DNA from: an uncultured Eubacteriales bacterium
Lineage (GTDB): Bacteria; Bacillota; Clostridia; Oscillospirales; Oscillospiraceae
Assembly: GCA_900316205.1 (NCBI GenBank)
Contig: ONBX01000011.1
Span: 1-64,000, forward strand
Direction: 5' to 3'
DNA: 64,000 bases
The notes under the pieces are model-generated. The model did not search any database and was not told the origin of the DNA. It was given only the letters and a program-made list of their open reading frames with translations. Both the position numbers and the translations under genes were made by a program. Of the stretch, positions 1 to 8,460 are shown piece after piece. Numbering within the stretch: the first letter of the stretch is position 1; each line of letters opens with the position of its first letter.

Positions 1-115
1 ATCTTTCCCCGCTCGGCAAAACAAGGTTACCCCGCTCTTCAACGCTCTTAGACCATTTTGACCCCTCATGCTTTTTCCTACAACAACTTGACACCGACAG
101 AGATACCCTCCCCTC

Positions 116-144
116 TTGCAAGATTTCTCCGCATGTGCTATGCT
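116..144 (+). promoter_or_regulatory. Putative sigma-A promoter of the 108-aa protein gene
   Basis: A TTGCAA -35 box at 116-121 and a TATGCT -10 box at 139-144 are separated by exactly 17 bases. Transcription would start near base 151, about 25 bases before the ATG at 176. The 115 bases before it hold nothing I recognise. Confidence 0.55.
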
Positions 145-175
145 GACAGCATCAAAGAGAAAGTGAGGCTGCGCC

Positions 176-502
176 ATGATCGATCCCCGCGATGTTGATA
201 AAGTTCCCGACGAGGAATGGGAGGAATTCAAAAAGCGCGCCGCGAAGGACGAGCTTTTCTATAACGGCCCCGGCGACATGCTGGACAATCCGGAGGGCCG
301 GGCCAAATTCTGCCGGCTGAATGTGAGCGGGCTCTTTAATAAGGACGACCCCAACTTCCCCGGCTATAAGATTTGGGTGTTCAACAACCAGGGCCAGGGT
401 CTGGTTGTGAAAAAGCGCAGCCGGGTAGACCCCGCGCTGATGGAAAACGTGGAATACGACGCCGAGGGCAAGGAGCTGAGCCGCAGCTACGAGCCGGCGT
501 AA
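176..502 (+). CDS. Small hypothetical protein, 108 aa
   Basis: I do not recognise a family. The product is a soluble, highly charged protein with no signal peptide or membrane segment. The N-terminal third is acidic (PDEEWEEF near residues 11-18) and the middle is rich in Gly, Asn and Pro. The C-terminal part has alternating hydrophobic residues that could form a small beta sheet. The gene looks real: a sigma-A-like promoter lies just upstream, GTGAGG stands 7 bases before the ATG, and a strong intrinsic terminator follows directly. It is monocistronic and converges with the HerA-type ATPase gene on the other strand. No function can be assigned. Confidence 0.7.
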   Translation: MIDPRDVDKVPDEEWEEFKKRAAKDELFYNGPGDMLDNPEGRAKFCRLNVSGLFNKDDPNFPGYKIWVFNNQGQGLVVKKRSRVDPALMENVEYDAEGKELSRSYEPA

Positions 503-507
503 CGCAA

Positions 508-545
508 AGAGATCCCGGAAAAGCGAAGGCTTTTCCGGGATCTTT
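508..545. terminator. Bidirectional intrinsic terminator
   Basis: A perfect 14-bp stem (511-524 with 529-542) closes a GAAG tetraloop and is flanked by AAA on the left and TTT on the right. It sits between two convergent genes, the 108-aa protein gene and the HerA-type ATPase gene, and can serve both. Confidence 0.8.
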
Positions 546-568
546 GCATGATCTTTGCTTTGCGTTCT

Positions 569-2296
569 TTACTTCTTGTTGCCGAAGAGGCCGCGAAGGA
601 TGGAGCTGGCGCCGGAGCGCAGCACGGAGCTGAGGGCATTGGAGGCGGCGCGCTTGGCGATGGTGCTGGCGGAGGTGGTCTTGCCGCCGGTGACGGAATT
701 CACCAGGTTGTGGCTCACGGCGCTCATGACCGTGGAGGTAGCGGTGGTGACGGCCTTCTGGGCCACCTTCTTCTTGGCGGCGGCTTCCCGCTCCGCAGCC
801 TTCTGAGCGGCCAGGGCCTCCTTCTCGGCGGCTTTCTGGGCGGCGAGAGCTTCCTTCTCGGCAGCCTTCTGGGCAGCGGCGGCTTCCCGCTCGGCGGCCT
901 TCTGGGCGGCGGCCTCTTCCTTCAGACGCTGGCGCTCAGCCTCGGCCTCCTCTTTCAGGCGCTGCTTCTCGGCGGCAGCCTGCTCGGCCTCGATGCGCCG
1001 CTGCTCGGCAAGCTCCGCCGTGGCGGCCAACAGCACCTCATAGGCGGACTCCCGGTCGTCGGCTTCCCGGTACTTGAGCTCAAACTCGTCGCTGGCAATG
1101 ACCGTTCTCACGGTGCTCTCATCGGCAATGCCCATCATGCTCTGGGGCGGCAGGATCCTGGCCCGCTCCACCACGGTGGGGATGCCCTTCTCGTCCAGGA
1201 AGCTGACCAGGGCTTCGCCCACGCCCAGCTCGGTCAGGGCAGTCTCGGTATCAAAGGCGGGGTTCACGCGGAAGGCCTTGGCGGCGGCGCGGATGGCCTT
1301 CTGCTCGGAGGGCGTATAGGCGCGCAGGGCATGCTGGACCTTGTTGGAGAGCTGGGCCAGCACGTCGTTGGGGATATCCGAGGGGCTCTGGCTGATGAAG
1401 TAGATGCCAACGCCCTTGGAGCGGATGAGCTTTACCACCTGGACGATCTTCTGCACCAGGGCCTTGGGCGCGTCGGTGAAGAGGAGGTGCGCCTCGTCGA
1501 AGAAGAAGATCATGCGGGGCTTGTCCAGATCGCCTACCTCGGGCAGCTTCTCAAAGAGCTCCGTCATCATCCACAGCAGGAAGGTGGCGTAAGTCTTGGG
1601 GCTCTGGATCAGGCGCTGGGAGGAGAGGATGTTGATATAGCCGCGGCCGTAGGGGCCGGTGCGCATCCAGTCCTTGATGTCCAGCTCCGGCTCGCCGAAG
1701 AAGAGCTCGCCGCCCTCTTCTTCAAAGGCCAGCAGGGCACGCTGGATGGCACCCACGCTGGCGGCGGAGACGTTGCCGTACATGGTGGTAAACTCCGCCC
1801 GGTTCTCCCCCACAAACTGCAGCATGGCGCGCAGATCCTTCAGATCCAGCAGCAGCAGGCCATGCTCGTCCGCCACGCGAAAGACGATGTTGAGAACGCC
1901 GGTCTGGATCTCAGTCAGGTTCAGGAGGCGGCCCAGAAGGGTCGGACCCATCTCGGAAACCGTAACGCGGACGGGGATGCCCTTTTCCCCGAAGATATCC
2001 CAGAAGCGGGTGGGATAGGCCTGATACTTCCAGTCCTCGATGCCGAAGCGCTCGATGCGGCGCTGCATATCCTCGGTATCCACGCCGGGGCGGCACATGC
2101 CGCTGAGATCGCCCTTCACGTCCGCCAGAAACACGGGGACGCCCATATCGGAGAAGGACTCTGCCATCACCTTCAGGGTGATGGTCTTGCCGGTGCCGGT
2201 GGCGCCGGCGATGAGGCCGTGACGGTTGGCCATGGAGGGAAGCAGATAAAGATTTTTATCGGACTGCGCAAGCCAGATCTTTTCATCGCGAAGCAT
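569..2296 (-). CDS. HerA/VirB4-type ATPase (DUF853 family), 575 aa
   Basis: This is a helicase-like P-loop ATPase of the HerA C-terminal/DUF853 family. Walker A, GATGTGKT, is at residues 31-38 and a Walker B-like stretch [13 protein letters not shown] is near residue 270. The body matches the family in length, but the last ~100 residues are an Ala/Lys/Glu-rich repeated helix built on an [11 protein letters not shown]-like unit, followed by a hydrophobic Ala/Ser tail ending FGNKK. The start at 2296 is chosen because a cAGGGGGt ribosome site lies 7 bases upstream; the frame stays open further upstream but has no such site. The family is often annotated as a DNA-pumping ATPase, but its substrate is generally unknown. 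The gene is monocistronic, divergent from cdsA. Confidence 0.85.
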   Translation of the reverse strand: MLRDEKIWLAQSDKNLYLLPSMANRHGLIAGATGTGKTITLKVMAESFSDMGVPVFLADVKGDLSGMCRPGVDTEDMQRRIERFGIEDWKYQAYPTRFWDIFGEKGIPVRVTVSEMGPTLLGRLLNLTEIQTGVLNIVFRVADEHGLLLLDLKDLRAMLQFVGENRAEFTTMYGNVSAASVGAIQRALLAFEEEGGELFFGEPELDIKDWMRTGPYGRGYINILSSQRLIQSPKTYATFLLWMMTELFEKLPEVGDLDKPRMIFFFDEAHLLFTDAPKALVQKIVQVVKLIRSKGVGIYFISQSPSDIPNDVLAQLSNKVQHALRAYTPSEQKAIRAAAKAFRVNPAFDTETALTELGVGEALVSFLDEKGIPTVVERARILPPQSMMGIADESTVRTVIASDEFELKYREADDRESAYEVLLAATAELAEQRRIEAEQAAAEKQRLKEEAEAERQRLKEEAAAQKAAEREAAAAQKAAEKEALAAQKAAEKEALAAQKAAEREAAAKKKVAQKAVTTATSTVMSAVSHNLVNSVTGGKTTSASTIAKRAASNALSSVLRSGASSILRGLFGNKK

Positions 2297-2362
2297 ACGG
2301 TTACCCCCTGTTACAAGATATTGTTTCTGTACTTTGTCTTCGGGACAATATTTGCTCACTTC

Positions 2363-2391
2363 ATCATAGCACAGCTTTTGTCCAAACACAA
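2363..2391 (-). promoter_or_regulatory. Possible promoter of the HerA-type ATPase gene
   Basis: On the minus strand TTGTGT and TATGAT are spaced by 17 bases, placing the start point roughly 60 bases upstream of the chosen ATG. The -10 box is good (5/6) and the -35 box is weak (3/6). Confidence 0.4.
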
Positions 2392-2508
2392 CAGGAATTT
2401 GAGGCAAATCCGCCGGGTTTCAAACGGAAGGCACAGAAAAAGACTTGTTGAAACGGGCAAACTATGATAAGCTAAGAGCGATAAAAGAGTCGAAACGAGG
2501 GATCCAGT

Positions 2509-3306
2509 TTGAAACAACGCGTCCTATCCGCCATCGTGCTGCTGACCATCACCCTCAGCTGTGTCCTGCTGTCGGAGGTCAGCCGGGTGCTGTTCTTCGC
2601 CGCGGCGGGCGTATTGTGCTGTTATGAATACAGCCGCGCCGTGGAGAAGCTCAATGTCTACTGCGCCGCCTGGGTGATGTACAGCTACATCGCCGCCCAG
2701 GCCCTGCTCACCCTGTTCCACCAGGGCCCAATCCTCTACATTGGCTTTATGATGATCGGCATCTATCTTGCCATGTTCTCCGGCATCATCCACCACAAGG
2801 TCACCGGCAACGGCGCTCTCTACACCGTGGCGGGCCTTGCCTATCCGGGCTTTCTCTTCGGGATCCTGATGATGATCGGCGTGGGTGAAATCTGGGAGGA
2901 GACCCTGCTGCTGGCCACCGCCGCCACCCTGGTGTGTGACAGCATCGCCCTCTTCGGGGGCATGGCCTTCGGCAAGCACAAGCTGGCCCCTTCTGTGAGT
3001 CCCAATAAGACCTGGGAGGGCGCCATCTCCGGGGCGCTGTCCTCGCTGGTGGTAGGCCTCATCATCTATCTGCTGCCCATTTTCCCGGATCTGAGCCTTC
3101 CCCTGTGCCTCATCACCTGCCTGCTCTCCTCCACCATGGGCCAGATCGGCGATCTGGCGGAGAGCCTTTTGAAGCGAATGATCGGCGTGAAGGACTTTTC
3201 CAATCTGATCCCGGGCCACGGCGGCATGTTCGACCGGGCAGACAGCCTGCTCTTCTCCATCCCCACCGCCTATATCATCCTCCACATCGCCGGGATCGGG
3301 ATGTAA
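2509..3306 (+). CDS. cdsA: Phosphatidate cytidylyltransferase CdsA, 265 aa
   Basis: CdsA makes CDP-diacylglycerol from phosphatidic acid and CTP, the branch point of phospholipid synthesis, in the cytoplasmic membrane. The protein has about eight hydrophobic helices and the family's length. The C-terminal signature is clear: SPNKTWEGAISG near residues 163-175, GDLAESLLKR near 210, and the IPGHGGMFDRADSLL stretch near 230-245 with the conserved metal-binding Asp residues. The start is TTG rather than ATG: ACGAGGGA lies about 7 bases upstream and no in-frame ATG fits the N-terminus. The usual frr, uppS, dxr and rseP neighbours are absent, so cdsA stands alone here. It ends in a strong terminator. 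Confidence 0.95.
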   Translation: MKQRVLSAIVLLTITLSCVLLSEVSRVLFFAAAGVLCCYEYSRAVEKLNVYCAAWVMYSYIAAQALLTLFHQGPILYIGFMMIGIYLAMFSGIIHHKVTGNGALYTVAGLAYPGFLFGILMMIGVGEIWEETLLLATAATLVCDSIALFGGMAFGKHKLAPSVSPNKTWEGAISGALSSLVVGLIIYLLPIFPDLSLPLCLITCLLSSTMGQIGDLAESLLKRMIGVKDFSNLIPGHGGMFDRADSLLFSIPTAYIILHIAGIGM

Positions 3307-3325
3307 GCTTCCCCTCAATTACACG

Positions 3326-3359
3326 AAAAGACCGCAGTCCTTTTGGCTGCGGTCTTTTT
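3326..3359. terminator. Bidirectional intrinsic terminator between cdsA and rfbB
   Basis: AAAAGACCGCAG pairs with CTGCGGTCTTTTT around a short loop, giving T-runs on both strands. It ends cdsA on the plus strand and the ugd-rfbA-rfbB operon on the minus strand. Confidence 0.85.
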
Positions 3360-3365
3360 CGCTGT

Positions 3366-4385
3366 TCAGCGGTTTCCGTACATTCTCTCGTAGTAGCTCT
3401 GGTACTCGCCGGAGACGATCTCGCCCCACCAGTCCCGGTTATCCAGGTACCAGCGGATGGTCCGGACGATGCCGTCGGAAAACTTCGTATCCGGCAGCCA
3501 GTCCAGATCCCGGTGGATCTTTGTGGGGTCAATGGCATAGCGCATGTCGTGGCCCTTGCGGTCCGTCACATAGGTGATAAGGCTCTCGGGCTTGTGGAGC
3601 TCCTGGCAGATGAGGCGGACAATGTCGATGTTGCGCATCTCATTGTGGCCGCCGATGTTGTAGACCTGGCCCACAGCGCCCTTGCGCAGCACCAGATCCA
3701 CCGCCTTGCAGTGGTCCTCCACATAGAGCCAGTCCCGCACATTGAGCCCTTGGCCGTAGACTGGGAGAGGCTTGTCCGAGAGGCAGTTTGCGATCATCAG
3801 GGGGATGAGCTTTTCCGGGAACTGATAGGGGCCGTAGTTGTTGGAGCAGCGGCTCAGAGATACGGGCAGGTCATAGGTCCGGTGATAAGCCATGACCAGC
3901 AGATCCGCCGCCGCCTTGGAGGAGGAATAGGGGCTGGAGGTGTGAATGGGGGTCTCCTCCGTAAAGAAGAGGTCCGGCCTGTCCAGGGGCAGATCCCCGT
4001 AGACCTCATCGGTGCTCACCTGGTGGAAGCGCCCCACGCCAAAGGTACGGCAGGCGTCCATCAGCACGGCGGTGCCGATGATGTTGGTCTGGAGGAAGAT
4101 CTCCGGATTTTCGATGCTGCGGTCCACATGGGACTCGGCAGCAAAGTTCACGACTAGATCCGGCTTTTCCTCTTCAAAGATGGCATAGACCGCCTTCCTG
4201 TCGCAGATATCGGTTTTATAAAAGCGGAACATGGGGTCGTTCAGCACCGGTGCCAGCGTGGAAAGGTTGCCGGCATAGGTGAGCTTGTCCACGCAGACGA
4301 TCCGATCCTCCGGATGATGGGCCCGCTCGTAGAAGATGAAGTTGGAGCCGATAAAGCCGGCGCCGCCGGTGACAAGAATGGTCAT
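3366..4385 (-). CDS. rfbB: dTDP-glucose 4,6-dehydratase RfbB/RmlB, 339 aa
   Basis: An extended SDR enzyme converting dTDP-glucose to dTDP-4-keto-6-deoxyglucose, precursor of rhamnose and related 6-deoxyhexoses. The NAD-binding GGAGFIGSNF is at residues 7-16, the catalytic STDEVYGD stretch is near 120-127, and the YxxxK pair lies in PYSSSKAAADL. Length is typical. The start at 4385 follows AAGGAGAG with 7 bases of spacing and gives the canonical N-terminus MTILVTGG. It is the last gene of ugd-rfbA-rfbB, immediately downstream of rfbA. rfbC and rfbD, needed for dTDP-rhamnose, are not in the window, so the final sugar is uncertain. Confidence 0.95.
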   Translation of the reverse strand: MTILVTGGAGFIGSNFIFYERAHHPEDRIVCVDKLTYAGNLSTLAPVLNDPMFRFYKTDICDRKAVYAIFEEEKPDLVVNFAAESHVDRSIENPEIFLQTNIIGTAVLMDACRTFGVGRFHQVSTDEVYGDLPLDRPDLFFTEETPIHTSSPYSSSKAAADLLVMAYHRTYDLPVSLSRCSNNYGPYQFPEKLIPLMIANCLSDKPLPVYGQGLNVRDWLYVEDHCKAVDLVLRKGAVGQVYNIGGHNEMRNIDIVRLICQELHKPESLITYVTDRKGHDMRYAIDPTKIHRDLDWLPDTKFSDGIVRTIRWYLDNRDWWGEIVSGEYQSYYERMYGNR

Positions 4386-4386
4386 A

Positions 4387-5259
4387 TCACAGCTCTCCTT
4401 CCGCAAGAGAAATCAGGTATTGGCCGTATTCGGTCATTTTCAGTTCTTCTCCCAGGCTGTGCAGCTGCTCTTTTGTGATAAAGCCGCGGCGCCAGGCGAT
4501 CTCCTCGATGCAGGAGACATAGAAGCCCTGGCGGTCCTGCACGGCCTCCACGAATTCGGCGGCCTTCAGCATGCCCTCGGGGGTACCGGTATCCAGCCAG
4601 GCCATGCCCCGGCCCAGCAGGGTCACCCGCAGCTCGCCCAGGGCGAGATAGGCGTTGTTCACCGCGGTGATCTCGATCTCTCCCCGGGCGGAGGGCTGCA
4701 CCTGTTTTGCAATCTCCACCACCCGGTTATCGTAGAAATAGAGGCCGGGCACGGCGTAGTTGGACTTGGGCTTTTCCGGCTTTTCCTCAATGGAGAGGAC
4801 CTTCCCCTCCCGGTCAAACTCCACCACGCCGAAGCTGCGGGGATCCTTCACCGGGTAGCCGAAAATGGTGGCGCCGGTATTCTGAGCCATCGCAGCGTGG
4901 AGGGTGCTTGTCATGTCAAGACCGTAAAACACATTGTCCCCCAGGATGAGGCAGACGCTGTTCTCTCCGATGAAATCCTCCCCCAGGATGAAAGCGTCCG
5001 CCAGGCCCCGGGGCGTCTCCTGGACCTTGTAGGAGAGGGTGATGCCGATGCGCTTGCCGTCCCCCAGGAGCTTTTCATATACCGGCGTATCCTCCGGCGT
5101 GGAGATGATCAGGATCTCCCGGATACCTGCCAACATCAGGATGGACAGCGGGTAATAAATCATGGGCTTGTCGTAGATCGGAAGAAGCTGCTTGGAGACG
5201 GCCTTCGTCATGGGATAGAGCCTGGTGCCCTTCCCGCCGGCCAGAATGATTCCTTTCAT
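4387..5259 (-). CDS. rfbA: Glucose-1-phosphate thymidylyltransferase RfbA/RmlA, 290 aa
   Basis: RfbA joins dTTP and glucose-1-phosphate to make dTDP-glucose, the substrate of the next gene's product. The nucleotide-binding motif [11 protein letters not shown] is at residues 8-18, followed by the conserved [17 protein letters not shown] run. The active-site regions LGDNVFYG and VPGLYFYDN are present and the length matches the family. The ATG at 5259 follows GGAGGGGAG. The gene starts 14 bases after the ugd stop and ends 1 base before the rfbB start, so the three are translated as one tight unit. Confidence 0.95.
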   Translation of the reverse strand: MKGIILAGGKGTRLYPMTKAVSKQLLPIYDKPMIYYPLSILMLAGIREILIISTPEDTPVYEKLLGDGKRIGITLSYKVQETPRGLADAFILGEDFIGENSVCLILGDNVFYGLDMTSTLHAAMAQNTGATIFGYPVKDPRSFGVVEFDREGKVLSIEEKPEKPKSNYAVPGLYFYDNRVVEIAKQVQPSARGEIEITAVNNAYLALGELRVTLLGRGMAWLDTGTPEGMLKAAEFVEAVQDRQGFYVSCIEEIAWRRGFITKEQLHSLGEELKMTEYGQYLISLAEGEL

Positions 5260-5273
5260 GGGCGCTCCCCTCC

Positions 5274-6509
5274 TCAGTCCCGTCGGAACAGATCTCTTGT
5301 ATACACCTTATCCTGCACATCGTCCAGGCACGTGTCGTAACGGTTGGCGATGATGGCATCCGAGCGGCGTTTGAACGCATCCAGATCATTGATGACCAGA
5401 CTTCCAAAGAAAGTCTCCCCATCCTTCAGCGCGGGCTCATATACGATCACAGAGGCTCCCTTGGCCTTGATCCGTTTCATCACGCCCTGGATGCTGCTCT
5501 GGCGGAAGTTATCGCTGTTGGATTTCATGGTAAGGCGATATACGCCGATGGTAACGCTCCTCTCCCGCTCGCTGCTGTAATCCTGATCCGAATAGCTGTA
5601 GTAACCGGCCATCTGGAGAACACGGTCAGCAATGAAATCCTTGCGTGTCCGGTTGGACTCCACGATCGCCTGGATCAGATTCTCGGGCACATCCGCATAA
5701 TTGGCAAGGAGCTGCTTGGTATCCTTAGGCAGGCAGTATCCGCCGTAGCCAAAGCTTGGGTTGTTGTAGTGGCTTCCGATCCGCGGATCGAGGCACACGC
5801 CTTCTATGATCTCCCGCGTATCCAGCCCCTTCAGTTCGGCATAGGTATCCAGCTCATTGAAATAGCTCACCCGCAAGGCCAGATAGGTATTGGCAAAGAG
5901 CTTCACCGCCTCGGCCTCTGTAAAGCCCATCACCAGGATCGGCGTGTCCTGCTCCAGAGAGCCCTCCTGCAGCAGGGAGGCAAAGCGCTTTGCGGCCGCT
6001 GCCGCCGCCACATCCTGCGTGTCCGTGCCCACGATGATGCGGCTGGGATGCAGGTTATCATAGAGTGCGCGGCTCTCCCGCAGGAATTCGGGGCTGAACA
6101 GGATCCTGGAGCAGGCATACTTTTCCCGCACAGAAGCAGTGTAACCCACAGGCACGGTGCTTTTGATGATCATGTACGCGTGCTCATTCACCTCGAGCAC
6201 CCGCTCGATCACATCTTCCACGGCGCTGGTATCGAAAAAGCCCCGTTTCGGATCATAGTTTGTGGGAGTAGCGATGATGACAAGTTCTGCGTCCCGATAC
6301 GCTGCCTTCCTGTCACAGGTTGCAAAGAGCCGCAGGGGCTTTTCCGCCAGATACTCCTCCAGTTCCTTATCCTGGATCGGACTGCGGCGGGAATTGATCA
6401 ATTCCGCCTTGGCAGGTGTCGTGGTAACAGCGGTGACCTCATGGTGCTGCGCCAGCAGCACGGCAAGGGAGAGGCCGACATAGCCGACTCCGGCAACGGT
6501 GATCTTCAT
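5274..6509 (-). CDS. ugd: UDP-glucose 6-dehydrogenase, 411 aa
   Basis: This enzyme oxidises UDP-glucose to UDP-glucuronate in two NAD-dependent steps. The N-terminal Rossmann motif [10 protein letters not shown] is at residues 7-16, the KSTVPVGYT stretch near 116-124, and the catalytic-cysteine motif [11 protein letters not shown] near residue 258. The three-domain UDPG/MGDP dehydrogenase layout is intact and the length is typical of the short bacterial form. The strongest alternative is a UDP-ManNAc or UDP-GlcNAc dehydrogenase, but overall similarity favours glucose. It is the first gene of the ugd-rfbA-rfbB operon with its own promoter in the gap upstream. It probably supplies glucuronate to the polysaccharide made by the adjacent locus. 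Confidence 0.88.
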   Translation of the reverse strand: MKITVAGVGYVGLSLAVLLAQHHEVTAVTTTPAKAELINSRRSPIQDKELEEYLAEKPLRLFATCDRKAAYRDAELVIIATPTNYDPKRGFFDTSAVEDVIERVLEVNEHAYMIIKSTVPVGYTASVREKYACSRILFSPEFLRESRALYDNLHPSRIIVGTDTQDVAAAAAAKRFASLLQEGSLEQDTPILVMGFTEAEAVKLFANTYLALRVSYFNELDTYAELKGLDTREIIEGVCLDPRIGSHYNNPSFGYGGYCLPKDTKQLLANYADVPENLIQAIVESNRTRKDFIADRVLQMAGYYSYSDQDYSSERERSVTIGVYRLTMKSNSDNFRQSSIQGVMKRIKAKGASVIVYEPALKDGETFFGSLVINDLDAFKRRSDAIIANRYDTCLDDVQDKVYTRDLFRRD

Positions 6510-6600
6510 TTTGCTTTCCTTTCTTCAATGCTGTTCTGCTATTTTCACGGCGGCACGCCGATTCGTTCCTCAGGCTGATGATAACACTGCTAGTTGTTTT

Positions 6601-6629
6601 ATTGTACCATCATGCCGGAGAAAGGTCAA
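6601..6629 (-). promoter_or_regulatory. Sigma-A promoter of ugd-rfbA-rfbB
   Basis: On the minus strand TTGACC (6624-6629) and TACAAT (6601-6606) are 17 bases apart, with a TG one base before the -10 box (extended -10). It lies about 90 bases upstream of ugd. The nucleotide-sugar operon can therefore be expressed separately from the glycosyltransferase genes. Confidence 0.7.
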
Positions 6630-6704
6630 GAACAGCTGTGTCTGCGCCGTTTTGCTCCTGAACTGAGAAAGCCCTTCCCCCGCTCACGAAAACCGCGCCC
6701 ACAC

Positions 6705-6742
6705 AGGATGACCGGGGAAGCAAGGCTCCCCCGGTCGTCCTG
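6705..6742. repeat. Inverted repeat in the 377-bp gap between ugd and the flippase gene
   Basis: A 14-bp arm (CAGGATGACCGGGG) pairs with its near-perfect complement across a 10-base loop. It lies downstream of the flippase gene on the minus strand and may slow or end transcription there, but no clean T-run follows, so I do not call it a terminator. Apart from this and the ugd promoter, the gap 6510-6886 holds nothing I can support; the short open frames in it show no family features. Confidence 0.5.
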
Positions 6743-6886
6743 TAGATTCAATTCTGCTTTGATCCGGAAAATGCAGTTCCGTCTTTTCTCTCGTCCGGCA
6801 CGCCTTTCCGTCTGTTTTCCCGTGGAATGGCATGGCTCCGGGCCATCCGCTTTGGTTTTGAGAGAAAAAGCCTCAGACACAGACTT

Positions 6887-8386
6887 CTACGACTTCGACG
6901 TCCTTTTCCGCAGCAGATCGAAGGCCTGATTCAACTGCGTTTTATAAAGCAACAGGTTTATCACCAGGGTGATCACGCCGAAGCAGGCCGCAGTCTCGAC
7001 GGCCAGCAGGATCCATGCGCTATACTGCACGTGAGTCAGCAGCCGGGGAAGCGGGATCACCGCATAAAGGCTCACGGTGATGAGATCCGCAAGGATCTGC
7101 TTTCCGAAAACCGTCATCGGCCGCCTTACAAGATTGAAAGCGTTGTAACGGGCCATCCATATCGTTTGGTACAGCATGGAAACAAGCGTGCCGATCGCAA
7201 CGCCGACCAGACCCCATTGTTTCACGCACAGCACGGAAATGACGATATTCATCACCGTGGCGATCATGTAATTATGCTGGGTCTCCTTGTACTTTCCGGC
7301 GGCAAATATCATCAGATTATAGGGAAGCCTCAGGCAATGGCAGGCGTGGGCCATCACGATCAGCGCAGCAAACAGAGGCTGGATATAATTGGCGTCGGTG
7401 ATCCCTTTTGTGTAGCATTGAATGAACGGGACGATCAGGAAGCCTGTACAGCCGAAGGTGAAAACCACCGTTGTGTGAATGGTCCATTCCGTCATGGCGA
7501 AGGCTCTTTGCAGACCGGGCTCATCCTCTTTGGCCCAAAGCGTCCCAAGATAGGCCTCCACCCCATTCATCATGGATGTGAAAAGCCTTTTCACTCCATA
7601 AACGACCATGTTATAGGCGCCATAGATCGAGACGTCGGTCAAAGAACCCAGCATGGTAAGGACGATCGTATCCGTATCATTGAGAACCGTATACGCAATA
7701 TGCTGCGCCATCCCGTTCCACTTTTGTCTGATGGGCTCTCCCTCATACCGGATCCGATAATCGATTTCGTAGTGTCGTCTTACATACCAGCCAAGGTAGA
7801 TGGGACGAAACAGAAATATGACAGAGCTTGCCAGCTTAACTGCGTGAATGCCGAATCCGTTCTTGATCAGGATCACACTGGCAGCAGTGTTGAGCAAAAG
7901 TGTAAGCGTTTGAGCGTTGTACTGGATGTAACCCTTCTGATCCGCATTCAGCAGCAGGCGATCAACGATCCCAAAATAATACTGCGAAAATGCGCTGACG
8001 CTCATCGCAGCAAGCAAGGCAGATGTGTAGAGCCAGCTGAAGTGATTCCCGGAGAGATACGGATAGACGACCAGCAGTACGCACACATAGAGCGCCATGA
8101 TCATGGCGATCCGATGAAAGAATTTTCGCGCCGAGGCTACAACCTCACTGATCTTCTTCGTGTCGTTTTCTGCCAGCGGTTTATATAAGGCAGATTGGAC
8201 CACTTTTCCGACGCCAAAATCCAGGAACGTTATGATCCCGATAAACTGCGTAATGGAATTGACCAGTCCGTTTACCGCCGAGCCGTACTGCCCGATGATC
8301 AAGCGAGGCAGGATAAAACCACAGATGATTGTAACGATCTCGAATACCAGCGATGAAATTGTATTATACTTCAGTTTCTTGTGCAT
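6887..8386 (-). CDS. Wzx-type polysaccharide flippase, 499 aa
   Basis: A polytopic membrane protein of the MATE/MVF fold (polysaccharide biosynthesis/O-antigen flippase group) with 12-14 predicted hydrophobic helices over its whole length. It would flip undecaprenyl-linked oligosaccharide units to the outer face of the membrane for polymerisation. The N-terminus MHKKLKYNT leads directly into a first helix, and the motif SAVNGLVNSITQFIG near residues 36-50 is typical of Gram-positive Wzx proteins. It sits in a locus with a Wzy-like polymerase, two glycosyltransferases and a phosphoglycosyl transferase, which supports the role. The specific glycan cannot be read from sequence. Confidence 0.85.
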   Translation of the reverse strand: MHKKLKYNTISSLVFEIVTIICGFILPRLIIGQYGSAVNGLVNSITQFIGIITFLDFGVGKVVQSALYKPLAENDTKKISEVVASARKFFHRIAMIMALYVCVLLVVYPYLSGNHFSWLYTSALLAAMSVSAFSQYYFGIVDRLLLNADQKGYIQYNAQTLTLLLNTAASVILIKNGFGIHAVKLASSVIFLFRPIYLGWYVRRHYEIDYRIRYEGEPIRQKWNGMAQHIAYTVLNDTDTIVLTMLGSLTDVSIYGAYNMVVYGVKRLFTSMMNGVEAYLGTLWAKEDEPGLQRAFAMTEWTIHTTVVFTFGCTGFLIVPFIQCYTKGITDANYIQPLFAALIVMAHACHCLRLPYNLMIFAAGKYKETQHNYMIATVMNIVISVLCVKQWGLVGVAIGTLVSMLYQTIWMARYNAFNLVRRPMTVFGKQILADLITVSLYAVIPLPRLLTHVQYSAWILLAVETAACFGVITLVINLLLYKTQLNQAFDLLRKRTSKS

Positions 8387-8460
8387 TTTCCTGTCCCATC
8401 TTCAACACGGAACTGTTCCAAAAGCAGTCTGAGGGAAGAATCCGGATCGTATGTTTGAGA

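Noticed and set aside
548-2467. A 639-residue open frame on the plus strand opposite the HerA-type ATPase gene
   Set aside because: It is rich in Gly, Leu and Ala, has no family feature and lies opposite a clear ATPase gene. GC-rich DNA gives such long antisense frames.
2440-2480. A sigma-A promoter just upstream of cdsA
   Set aside because: TATGAT at 2463 is good, but no -35 box lies at the right distance; TTGTTG with TAAGCT at 17 bases is too weak to list.
6594-6929. Short open frames on both strands in the 377-base gap between ugd and the flippase gene
   Set aside because: They overlap the ugd promoter and an inverted repeat and show no family sequence or ribosome site.
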